Source: Nocardia camponoti
GTDB lineage: Bacteria > Actinomycetota > Actinomycetes > Mycobacteriales > Mycobacteriaceae
Direction: 5' to 3'
Assembly (NCBI RefSeq): GCF_014646135.1
Contig: NZ_BMMW01000001.1
Location: forward strand, 1,567,570 to 1,631,569
Length of the DNA stretch: 64,000 nucleotides
Shown: piece after piece, positions 8,608 through 16,296 of the stretch
How positions within the stretch are numbered: position 1 is the stretch's first letter
Layout of the letters: each line of letters begins with the position of its first letter
Notes under the pieces: model-generated
The model's database searches: none
The model's input: the letters and a program-made list of their open reading frames with translations, nothing else
Told to the model about the DNA's origin: nothing
Made by a program: the position numbers and the translations under genes

Positions 8608-9393
8608 TCAGATGATCTTCTGACCGATGAGGTAAGTGGCGATCTGGTTGCCGCCTTCGCCCTCGTCAGTGATCTTCGCGCCTGCGGTGCGGGCAGGCTT
8701 CGGGGTTGCGCCGGTGACCTGGGTGCCAGCGTTGGCGACACCGACCGTCTCCGGGTCGACGCCAAGGTCAGCCAGGGTCCAGACCTGAACTTCCTTCTTC
8801 TTGGCGGCCATGATGCCCTTGAAGGACGGGAAGCGCGGCTCGTTGATCTTCTCGGTGACCGAGACGATCGCGGGCAGCGAAGCCTCAAGCTTGAAGACGC
8901 CCTCGTCGGTCTCACGCTCGCCGGTGATCTTGTCGCCGTCGACGACCAGCTTGCGCAGGTGCGTGAGCTGCGGGATGCCGATGTACTCGGCGATGATCGC
9001 GGGGACGGCACCGGCGCGACCGTCGGTCGCCTCGTTGCCAGCGATGACCAACTCGACGCCTTCGACCTGGCCAAGCGCGGCCGCGAGGACGTACGCGGTC
9101 TGCACGGCGTCAGAGCCGTGGATCGCGGGGTCGTTGATGTGGATGGCCTTGTCGGCACCCATGGAAAGGGCCTTGCGGATGGCCTCGGTCGCGCGGTCGG
9201 GACCGGCGGCCAGCACGGTGACCTCGCCACCCTGGGCTTCCTTGATCAGCAGCGCTTCCTCAACGGCGCGCTCGTTGATCTCGTCGAGCACCGCGTCGGC
9301 GGCCTCGCGGTCGAGGGTGTAGTCACCATCGGTCAGCTTGCGCTCGGACCAGGTGTCAGGAACCTGCTTGATGAGTACGACGATGTTCGGCAT
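8608..9393 (-). CDS. etfB: electron transfer flavoprotein beta subunit
   Basis: The beta subunit (FixA) binds AMP and part of the FAD cleft of ETF. The 261-residue product begins MPNIVVLIKQVPDTWSERKL. It contains DPAIHGSDAVQTAYVLAAAL, the nucleotide-site stretch IAGNEATDGRAGAVPAIIAEYIG, and the recognition-loop region SLPAIVSVTEKINEPRFPSFKGIMAAKKK. A frame extending to 9441 exists, but AGAAGGAGGT at 9406-9415 fits ATG 9393, and MPNIVVLIK is the conserved N-terminus. It is the first gene of the etfB-etfA operon. Confidence 0.97.
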   Translation of the reverse strand: MPNIVVLIKQVPDTWSERKLTDGDYTLDREAADAVLDEINERAVEEALLIKEAQGGEVTVLAAGPDRATEAIRKALSMGADKAIHINDPAIHGSDAVQTAYVLAAALGQVEGVELVIAGNEATDGRAGAVPAIIAEYIGIPQLTHLRKLVVDGDKITGERETDEGVFKLEASLPAIVSVTEKINEPRFPSFKGIMAAKKKEVQVWTLADLGVDPETVGVANAGTQVTGATPKPARTAGAKITDEGEGGNQIATYLIGQKII

Positions 9394-9470
9394 CGGTCTT
9401 CGTCGACCTCCTTCTTGGACACGTGAGGTGGTTGGCCGCACGAGCTGGGCCGTACGCGCCGGGTGTGAAA

Positions 9471-9543
9471 TCTAGCTCAGGTATAGCTCAGGTCTAGTTC
9501 GGGACAGAACACTACCCTACGCTAAGTTACTCGTGGGTAACCT
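9471..9543. promoter_or_regulatory. candidate operators upstream of etfBA
   Basis: Two adjacent copies of an 11-mer of the form (C/A)TAGCTCAGGT, plus a degenerate third (CTAGTTCGGG), occupy about 9472-9502. About 25 bp further on is a dyad, GTTAC (9526-9530) and GTAAC (9537-9541), with 6 bp between. The region lies between the divergent etfB and methyltransferase genes. Spaced dyads of this type are common operators for TetR-family lipid regulators, but the regulator here is not known. Confidence 0.4.
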
Positions 9544-9613
9544 AGTTGCACAAGACCTTCGGAACAGGTCCCTGACGTGTTGACGAACCAGCGGTACCAG
9601 TAACGTCGAAAGG

Positions 9614-10405
9614 ATGAGCGAGGCTGTGATCCCTGCCGCACCAGTGGCCGATACACAACAACCACTGCCGTTGACCGGCGAGCGGACCGTGCCTGGAATC
9701 GCCGAGGAGAATTACTGGTTCCGTCGGCACGAGATCGCCTACGCCCGCCTGCTGCGACACTGTGTCGACCGCGACGTTCTCGAAGCTGGTTCCGGTGAGG
9801 GTTACGGCGCGAACATGATCGCCGACGTCGCGACGCGAGTTATTGGTCTCGACTATGACGACAGTGCTGTCGCGCACGTACGCGCGCGCTACCCGCGCGT
9901 GGAAATGGTTCAGGGCAACCTAGCCGCGCTCCCCCTCGATGACGCCTCAGTCGACGTCGTCGTGAATTTCCAAGTTATCGAACACCTTTGGGATCAGGGC
10001 CAGTTCCTGCGCGAATGCCTGCGCGTGCTGCGGCCGGGCGGCAAGCTGCTGATCTCGACGCCCAACCGCATCACCTTCTCCCCCGGTCGCGACACCCCTC
10101 TCAACCCGTTCCACACGCGTGAACTGAACGCGGTCGAACTCACCGAGCTGCTGGTCGACGCCGGTTTCGTCGTTGACGAGATGCTCGGCGTCTACCACGG
10201 CGAAACGCTGCGCGACCTCGACGCCAAGCACGGCGGTTCGTTCATCGACGCCCAAATCGAGCGGGCGCTCGCTGGCGAACCGTGGCCCGCCGACCTCACC
10301 GCCGACGTCGCCGCCGTGACCATCGACGACTTCGACCTGCGCGCGGGCGACGACATCGACGCCAGCCTCGACCTCGTCGCGATCGCAACCAAGGCGTCGG
10401 CGTGA
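9614..10405 (+). CDS. class I SAM-dependent methyltransferase (Rv3030-like)
   Basis: A 263-residue methyltransferase. The SAM-binding motif I is VLEAGSGEGYGANMIA (about 53-68), motif II is VIGLDYDDSAVAHVRARY, motif IV is VDVVVNFQVIEHLWD, and a RVLRPGGKLLISTPNR strand-loop follows. Position in front of GH57 and GT4 genes copies the M. tuberculosis Rv3030-Rv3031-Rv3032 locus, which makes 6-O-methylglucose lipopolysaccharides. It is therefore predicted to methylate sugars in that polysaccharide; specificity is inferred from context. Its TGA overlaps the GTG of the next gene by four bases (GTGA). Confidence 0.88.
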   Translation: MSEAVIPAAPVADTQQPLPLTGERTVPGIAEENYWFRRHEIAYARLLRHCVDRDVLEAGSGEGYGANMIADVATRVIGLDYDDSAVAHVRARYPRVEMVQGNLAALPLDDASVDVVVNFQVIEHLWDQGQFLRECLRVLRPGGKLLISTPNRITFSPGRDTPLNPFHTRELNAVELTELLVDAGFVVDEMLGVYHGETLRDLDAKHGGSFIDAQIERALAGEPWPADLTADVAAVTIDDFDLRAGDDIDASLDLVAIATKASA

Positions 10406-11910
10406 GCGAGCGCGTTCCCGGGCAGTTCACCTTCGTTCTGCACTCACACCTGCCGTGGCTCGCCCATCATGGGCGGTGGCCGGTTGGCGAGGAGTGGCTT
10501 TACCAGTCGTGGGCCGCGTCGTACCTTCCGCTGGTCAAGGTGTTGAAAAACCTTGCGGCAGAAGGTCGTTCACACTTGCTGAGTCTGGGCATCACGCCCG
10601 TGCTCGCCGCCCAACTCGACGATCCGCACTGCCTCGCTGGCATGCATCACTGGCTTGGCAACTGGCAGTTGCGCGCTGATGAGGCGTCGATGTCGGGCAA
10701 CGTCGCGCTTGGTCGTCATGAACATCGCTTAGCCGCAACAGCTTTGGCCGATTTTGAACGCGAATGGCGACATGGCGGTTCGCCGGTGTGGCGCTCGCTC
10801 ATCGACGCCGACGCCATCGAACTGCTCGGCGGTCCGCTCGCGCACCCATTCCAGCCGTTGCTTGACGCGCGACTGCGCCAATTCCAACTCACCGAAGGCC
10901 TCGCCGACGCGCGGCTGCGCTGGGGCACGCAACCCACCGGCATCTGGGCACCCGAATGCGGGTACACGCCCGGCATGGAGGTCGGTTACGACGCCGCGGG
11001 TGTGACGCATTTCATGGTCGACGGGCCATCGCTGCGCGGCGATTCCTCGCTCGGTCGGCCCGTTCGCGACGCCGATGTGGTGGCGTTTGGGCGGGATCTG
11101 CACGTGAGCTACCGCGTGTGGTCGCCCAAGCAGGGCTACCCCGGTCACGCCGCCTACCGCGATTTCCACCACTATGACCACGCGACCGGACTCAAGCCGT
11201 CGCGGGTGACAGGCAAGACCGTCGCCGGTGCTGACAAGGCCCCTTACGATCCGGCGTTGGCCGCGGAAGCCGTCACGCGCGATGTCGCTGACTTCGTCGA
11301 AACCGTGCGCAACCGGCTCATCGACGAGTCCGCGCGCATCGGCCGCGACGCGCTCGTCATCGCCGCCTTCGACACCGAACTGTTCGGCCACTGGTGGCAC
11401 GAAGGTCCGCAGTGGCTTGAGCAAGTACTGCGTGCACTGCCCGAGGCTGGCGTGAACGTTGGCACCCTCGCCGACGCTCGTGCGAACGGCTACGTTGGCG
11501 CTCCGGTGCAGCTCACTGACTCGTCGTGGGGTTCGGGCAAGGACTGGCGGGTGTGGGCTGGCGACCAAGTTGCTGATCTTGTTGAGCTCAACGCCGACAT
11601 CGTTCGACTCGCCCTCGACACCCTCGACAAGCTGCCGCGCGAAGGGTCGCCGCGTAATCCGGTCGCCGATCAACTGTTGCGTGAAGCGATTTTGACGGTG
11701 TCGAGCGACTGGGCGTTCATGGTCTCCAAGGACTCGGCAGCCGGGTACGCGCGCGACCGCGCCCACGAACACGCGCACGCCGTTCGGGAAATCGCTGAGG
11801 CGATTAGTGCCGGTCAGGTCGCCAAAGCAGCGCGTCTCGCGGCAGGATGGGCCACGGCTGACGGGCTGTTCCCGGGGCTGGACGCGCGACGGCTGCAAGG
11901 AATGTCATGA
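10402..11910 (+). CDS. GH57 family glycoside hydrolase / alpha-1,4-glucan branching enzyme
   Basis: A 502-residue GH57 protein. The N-terminal barrel starts FTFVLHSHLPWLAHHGRWPV with the conserved HSHLPW. The catalytic glutamate is in GIWAPECGYTPG (about 179-190) and the catalytic aspartate in IAAFDTELFGHWWHEG (about 320-335). A DUF1957-type helical C-terminus follows (SSWGSGKDW, later SSDWAFMVSKDSAAGYARDR). These features fit the branching enzyme of the methylglucose lipopolysaccharide pathway (Rv3031). I chose GTG 10402, which overlaps the previous stop; a longer frame gives Arg-rich nonsense inside the methyltransferase. The stop overlaps the next ATG (ATGA). Confidence 0.93.
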   Translation: MSERVPGQFTFVLHSHLPWLAHHGRWPVGEEWLYQSWAASYLPLVKVLKNLAAEGRSHLLSLGITPVLAAQLDDPHCLAGMHHWLGNWQLRADEASMSGNVALGRHEHRLAATALADFEREWRHGGSPVWRSLIDADAIELLGGPLAHPFQPLLDARLRQFQLTEGLADARLRWGTQPTGIWAPECGYTPGMEVGYDAAGVTHFMVDGPSLRGDSSLGRPVRDADVVAFGRDLHVSYRVWSPKQGYPGHAAYRDFHHYDHATGLKPSRVTGKTVAGADKAPYDPALAAEAVTRDVADFVETVRNRLIDESARIGRDALVIAAFDTELFGHWWHEGPQWLEQVLRALPEAGVNVGTLADARANGYVGAPVQLTDSSWGSGKDWRVWAGDQVADLVELNADIVRLALDTLDKLPREGSPRNPVADQLLREAILTVSSDWAFMVSKDSAAGYARDRAHEHAHAVREIAEAISAGQVAKAARLAAGWATADGLFPGLDARRLQGMS

Positions 11911-13160
11911 AGATTTTGATGGTGTCGTGGGAGTACCCGCCGGTGGTTGTCGGCGGGCTCGGTCGGCATGTGCATCACTTGGCAGTCGAGTTGGCCGCCG
12001 CTGGGCATGAGGTTGTCGTGCTTGCCCGTCGCCCAACTGGTACCGACGCGCTCACGCACCCAACGCACTCGTTCATCGCCGACGGAGTCTTGGTCGTCGC
12101 GGTCGCGGAAGACCCGCCCGCCTTCGACTTCGGCGAAGACATGCTCGCGTGGACGCTGGCGATGGGTCACGCGATGGTGCGCGCTGGCGTCGCGTTGGGC
12201 AAGCCTGGTGTTGGCGACGGCTGGACGCCCGACGTGGTGCACGCGCACGACTGGTTGGTCGCGCATCCATCGATCGCGTTGGCCGAATTCTATGACGTCC
12301 CTTTGGTTTCCACGATTCACGCGACCGAAGCTGGGCGGCACAGCGGGTGGGTTTCGGGGCGGGTGAACCGGCAGGTGCATTCGGTTGAGTGGTGGCTGAC
12401 GAACGAGTCCGACCAACTCATCACCTGCTCGTCGTCGATGCAGGACGAGGTTGAGCGCCTCTACGGGCCCGAACTTTCGCCAATCACGGTGATTCGCAAC
12501 GGTATTGACGTTGGCGCGTGGACCTTCCGCGCTCGCGCGCCGCGCACCGGGCCGCCACGATTGCTGTATGTGGGGCGACTTGAGTACGAAAAAGGGGTGC
12601 AGGACGCGATCGCCGCGCTGCCGCGCATCCGTCGCGCGCACCCTGGCACCACGCTGACCATCGCTGGGGTCGGGACGCAATTCGAGTGGTTGCGTGAGCG
12701 TGCCCGCGTGCATCGCGTTGCGCGCGCGGTGAATTTCGTTGGCAGCCTTGACCATACGGAGTTGCTTGGTTGGTTGCACGGGGCTGACGCGATCGTGTTG
12801 CCGAGCCGGTACGAGCCGTTCGGGATTGTCGCGCTTGAAGCGGCGGCGGCTGGCGTGCCGTTGATCGCGTCGACGGCGGGCGGGCTCGGGGAAGCGGTCA
12901 TCGACGGGGTGACCGGTGCTTCGTTTGAGCCTGCCGACGTGAACGGGATCGTGGAAGCGACGTGCGCGGTGCTCGACGACCCGGTTGCCGCGCAGGAACG
13001 GGCCGACACCGCGCGTGAGCGGTTGACGGCCGACTTCTCCTGGGACGTCGTCGCGAGCGAGACGGCGCAGGTGTACTCGGCGGCGAAACGTCGGGTGCGG
13101 ACGGGACTTGGTCGTCCGGTGATTGATGAGCGGCCGTTGCCGGAGCGGGATCCGAAGTAG
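11907..13160 (+). CDS. GT4 alpha-glucosyltransferase (glycogen synthase-like, Rv3032 type)
   Basis: A 417-residue GT-B glycosyltransferase. It opens MKILMVSWEYPPVVVGGLGR, the donor/acceptor loop of starch-synthase-like GT4 enzymes. It continues with VVHAHDWLVAHPSIALA and LVSTIHATEAGRHSGW. The nucleotide-sugar domain contains LLYVGRLEYEKGVQDAI and the EX7E motif PSRYEPFGIVALEAAAAGVP. It probably extends alpha-1,4-glucan chains for methylglucose lipopolysaccharide or glycogen in the cytoplasm, working with the GH57 branching enzyme and the methyltransferase of the same coupled operon. Confidence 0.93.
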   Translation: MKILMVSWEYPPVVVGGLGRHVHHLAVELAAAGHEVVVLARRPTGTDALTHPTHSFIADGVLVVAVAEDPPAFDFGEDMLAWTLAMGHAMVRAGVALGKPGVGDGWTPDVVHAHDWLVAHPSIALAEFYDVPLVSTIHATEAGRHSGWVSGRVNRQVHSVEWWLTNESDQLITCSSSMQDEVERLYGPELSPITVIRNGIDVGAWTFRARAPRTGPPRLLYVGRLEYEKGVQDAIAALPRIRRAHPGTTLTIAGVGTQFEWLRERARVHRVARAVNFVGSLDHTELLGWLHGADAIVLPSRYEPFGIVALEAAAAGVPLIASTAGGLGEAVIDGVTGASFEPADVNGIVEATCAVLDDPVAAQERADTARERLTADFSWDVVASETAQVYSAAKRRVRTGLGRPVIDERPLPERDPK

Positions 13161-13262
13161 GGGTGCGCGGCCGGTTTGCTCGGTTCACCCGCTCGGGGTG
13201 AGGCGGGGCGCGGCGGCTTCGGGTTGGCTTGCGGTGTTGTCCCGCCAACGTGAGGAGCAGCC

Positions 13263-13625
13263 GTGCCTTTGCAGCCCATCCCCGACCTCGGTCCAGCGAC
13301 GTTGGGTTTCCGCGCGAGCGGCACCATCACCGCCGACGACTACAAGAACGTCCTCGATCCGGCGATCAAAAACGCCGTTGACCACGAGGAACCGATTCGC
13401 CTGCTTTTCGTCCTCGGCAAGGATTACCAGGGGTATTCCCTCGGCGCGCTGTGGCAGGACTTGCAGCTGGTGAAGGTGCCGCGCGACATGTGGAGTCGCA
13501 TCGCGGTGGTCACCGACAACAAGGGCATCACCGAGGCGATCCACCTTTTCCACTTCGCGCTGCCCGCCGAGGTGCGGGTGTTCCCGGTTGACGACGAAGC
13601 CGACGCGGTGGCGTGGTTGAACTAG
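13263..13625 (+). CDS. SpoIIAA-like STAS-fold protein (DUF3478)
   Basis: A 120-residue cytosolic protein of the SpoIIAA-like family. It has GFRASGTITADDYKNVLDPA near the start, then a beta strand IRLLFVLGKDYQGY, an amphipathic helix and VFPVDDEADAVAWL at the end. Members have an anti-sigma-antagonist or STAS-like fold but usually lack a proven partner, so no function is claimed. GTG 13263 follows GAGGAG by seven bases. It is 102 bp after the GT4 gene and its last four bases overlap the convergent neighbour. Confidence 0.75.
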   Translation: MPLQPIPDLGPATLGFRASGTITADDYKNVLDPAIKNAVDHEEPIRLLFVLGKDYQGYSLGALWQDLQLVKVPRDMWSRIAVVTDNKGITEAIHLFHFALPAEVRVFPVDDEADAVAWLN

Positions 13626-14158
13626 AGCTTGCGACCGCGTAGCAGTCGGAGGCCGATTTCGAGGGTCGCGCCGAACACGGCGTGGCTCGTCGCTTCCCAG
13701 CACACCGCCGACAGCGGCATCTTCCACGGCGGTTGCTGCACCCCGAACAGTGGCAACAGCGTGGCGTGCGTTGTCCCGTAGAGGGCGAGCCCGGCCGGAA
13801 TACCCAGCCCGCGCCCGATCGCGGGGCAATTCGCGGTCGCGACCCCATACGCGGCCCCGACAACCGCACCGAATCCGTAGTGGATCACCTGCTGAGCTTT
13901 GAGTTTCTCGCTTTTGTCGAGCGGTTTGCCGTAGACGGCTTCACTGAACTCGTTGGCGATGACGGCGGGCGGCATGTTGTCGAGGTGCCCGGCCGGATCG
14001 GCCCCAACCAACTTGAGCTGTTGTGGGGTTGGCGGAAAGAGCCGATCAAACGCTTTCTCCAGCATCGGCTCAGTGATCGACTTGACGGTAGAGGCAGCGA
14101 ACGACACGATCGCCCCTTGCACCGCGGGACGCACAACCGCTTCTTTGAGTGATCCCAT
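13622..14158 (-). CDS. DUF1440-like membrane-associated protein
   Basis: A 178-residue protein with alternating hydrophobic segments (VQGAIVSFAASTVKSITEPM; IHYGFGAVVGAAYGVATANC; PAGLALYGTTHATLLPLFGV; HAVFGATLEIGLRLL). The layout resembles the DUF1440/YagU group of inner-membrane proteins. An intervening PPTPQQLKLVGADPAGHLDN region looks soluble. The function is unknown. The gene is monocistronic, and its 3' end overlaps the SpoIIAA-like gene by four bases. Confidence 0.6.
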   Translation of the reverse strand: MGSLKEAVVRPAVQGAIVSFAASTVKSITEPMLEKAFDRLFPPTPQQLKLVGADPAGHLDNMPPAVIANEFSEAVYGKPLDKSEKLKAQQVIHYGFGAVVGAAYGVATANCPAIGRGLGIPAGLALYGTTHATLLPLFGVQQPPWKMPLSAVCWEATSHAVFGATLEIGLRLLRGRKL

Positions 14159-14225
14159 GCGCCCGAAGGTAGCCCCGCTTTTCGCACTACCCCCACCATC
14201 GCCGCAGATCAGCGGCGGGAACGTG

Positions 14226-14281
14226 ATGTGATCGTGACGGGCAAGCGCACCACCAACGAACTAAACGTGACTTCGATCACA
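14226..14281. promoter_or_regulatory. inverted repeat ATGTGATCG upstream of the TerD-fusion gene
   Basis: ATGTGATCG at 14226-14234 is mirrored by CGATCACAT at 14274-14282, and TGACG/CGTGAC sequences continue inward. The spacing is about 39 bp. The site is about 85 bp upstream of the TerD-fusion start. The half-site TGTGATC resembles the half-sites of CRP/GlxR-type regulators, but the wide spacing is atypical. Confidence 0.35.
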
Positions 14282-14364
14282 TAATTCGGCTTCGCTAAAC
14301 GGCGCTTCCGAATTGAAGGAAAAGTCGGCGCCACCGTCTTGTTCAAGTCTCGGAGGGTGGGCTG

Positions 14365-16296
14365 TTGTTGTTATCTAAGGGTCAAAACATCGCGCTGCCA
14401 GTGGATGTCGAGCGTATCGACGTTCTAATCGGTTGGCCTGAACGCGATATCGAAGTCGACGCGTCAGCGCTCCTACTTGGACAAGACAAGCGCGTTCGCG
14501 ACGATGCCGATTTCGTGTTCTACAACCAGCCTGAATCACCGGACGGCGCAGTATCTTTCCTCGGCAGCAGCGTGACTGAGGAAGGCCGACAGGCCCGTCT
14601 GTCGATCAACTTGCTCGCCGTGCCGGTCGAGGTCCACTCCGTTGTACTCGCGGGCAGTGTCAGCAGCGGAACCTTCGGCGCCCTAGGCAAACTCTCGCTG
14701 CACATCGTCGATGCGGCAGGCGGCTCTCTCGCCGAATACCTCACCGCGGACGCCGACACGGAATCCGCGTTTGTCTTTGGCGAGGTCTATCGCCGTGACG
14801 GGGCGTGGAAAGTGCGCGCGGTCGGCCAGGGCTGGGACTCCGGATTGAGCGGTCTCGCAACAGATTTCGGTGTCACCGTCGAGGACGAGCCAGAGGTTGT
14901 CGAAGCGCCCGCGTCCGAAGCCGTCACCCCTGTGGCCGAAGCCGTTCCCTCGCCCGCCGCACCGGTCAAAGCCGGGGTGCGCACGGCAAAACGCCCTGTG
15001 CGGAAACCGAAGCCGATCACCTTCACCCAGGCAGAGTCCGATTCGTGGCAACCCGCGCGACTGTTCTCCGTCTTTGGCATCGGGGCGGGTGAGGAGCAGG
15101 AGCGCCGTACTACTTCGGCATTGATCTCGACCATGCAAGCGGTGCGGCCGTTCGCCCGGGCCATCTGCGCGCGACTCGGTGCCCCCGTCGGCGCGTTCGA
15201 GGGCTACATCGAAGTTCAGTACGAGGCTGGCGAAGCCAAGGTCATCCCGGACGCGGTACTGAAAGTCAGCAGAGGAGCGAGGCAGTGGACCGGGCTGCTG
15301 GAATGCAAAACCGGCGCCGGACGCCTCAAAAAGGAACAGCTCGAAAGCTACCTTGACGTGGCGCGACGACGGAAGTATGACGTGGTCGTAAGCCTGTCCA
15401 ACGACATCCCCGCAGGGCCGGGTGAGCTGCCAGTTCAGGTTGACCGTCGCAAACTGACCAAGGTCGCGCTGCGACACCTCTCATGGGCCGAGGTCGCACA
15501 CGAGGCACGAATGTTGCTCGCGCACAGCGACTTAGACGACCCGTTGCAGGTCTGGGTACTCGCCGAATTCCTGCGCTATCTCGACCACCCGCGTTCCGGC
15601 GCGGCGGAATTCGTCGATATGGGGCGGCATTGGGTTACCGTCCGCGACTCCGTCACCGCGGGCACGCTGCGCGCGGGCGATCAGAAGGCATTGGCTGTGG
15701 CCGACACCTGGGTCGCGCTGAGTCGCCACCTCGCGTTGCGACTCACCGCCGAGCTTGGCGTCGAGGTCAAGCACGTGTTAGCGCGCAAACATCGGGCCGA
15801 CCCGGCGAGCAGGGCGGCGGCGGTAGCCGAGCGACTCGCTGCGGACGGGTCCTTCGAGGCAGTGCTGCGAATCCCCGAAACTGCTGGCGACCTGACTGTC
15901 GTCGCTGACATTCGCACCAACAAGGTGCGCTGCCGCACCACCGTCGCCGCACCCGATGAAGGCACCGCCACGCGGCGCGTCACGTGGTTGACCAAACAAC
16001 TCGCCGACGCGCCAGCACAGTTGCGCGTTGAGGCGGTGTTTGCCGAACGCGGCGGCGAGACATGCGAAACACTGGAGACCCTCCGCGCCGAGCCCAAGGC
16101 GCTCGTTGACGGCAGAGCCGCTGAGATCGTCTCCTTCACGCTGGAACAGAGCTTCCCGATGGGCAGCAAGCGTTCGGGAACGGCGGCGAGTTTCATCGCA
16201 AGCGTCACCGCGGCGACGGACAGCTTCTATGGCACTGTCATGCAGCCGCTACGGGAGTGGGTTGGGGCTGCTCCTCGGCAGGTGGAGGTTGAATAG
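14365..16296 (+). CDS. TerD-domain / PD-(D/E)XK-like nuclease fusion protein
   Basis: A 643-residue fusion. Residues 1-175 are a TerD/CABP domain, the calcium-binding stress fold of tellurite-resistance operons (MLLSKGQNIALP; ERIDVLIGW; FVFYNQPESPDGAV; FVFGEVYRRDGAWKVRAVGQGWDSGLSGLATDFG). A Pro/Ala/Glu linker ends with a basic RTAKRPVRKPKP patch. Residues about 225-370 fit a PD-(D/E)XK core: IPDAVLK, then LLECKTGAGRLKKEQLESYL with the E-X-K pair and a downstream QxxxY. A C-terminal region of about 270 residues has no domain I recognise. TTG 14365 is eight bases after GGAGGG. No other ter gene is near. Related 'TerD-family stress proteins' are known in actinomycetes; the nuclease assignment is from motifs only. 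Confidence 0.78.
   Translation: MLLSKGQNIALPVDVERIDVLIGWPERDIEVDASALLLGQDKRVRDDADFVFYNQPESPDGAVSFLGSSVTEEGRQARLSINLLAVPVEVHSVVLAGSVSSGTFGALGKLSLHIVDAAGGSLAEYLTADADTESAFVFGEVYRRDGAWKVRAVGQGWDSGLSGLATDFGVTVEDEPEVVEAPASEAVTPVAEAVPSPAAPVKAGVRTAKRPVRKPKPITFTQAESDSWQPARLFSVFGIGAGEEQERRTTSALISTMQAVRPFARAICARLGAPVGAFEGYIEVQYEAGEAKVIPDAVLKVSRGARQWTGLLECKTGAGRLKKEQLESYLDVARRRKYDVVVSLSNDIPAGPGELPVQVDRRKLTKVALRHLSWAEVAHEARMLLAHSDLDDPLQVWVLAEFLRYLDHPRSGAAEFVDMGRHWVTVRDSVTAGTLRAGDQKALAVADTWVALSRHLALRLTAELGVEVKHVLARKHRADPASRAAAVAERLAADGSFEAVLRIPETAGDLTVVADIRTNKVRCRTTVAAPDEGTATRRVTWLTKQLADAPAQLRVEAVFAERGGETCETLETLRAEPKALVDGRAAEIVSFTLEQSFPMGSKRSGTAASFIASVTAATDSFYGTVMQPLREWVGAAPRQVEVE

Noticed and set aside
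7618..9426. 602-codon frame antisense to etfA-etfB
   Set aside because: The minus strand encodes both ETF subunits with conserved motifs; the antisense frame is a codon-bias shadow.
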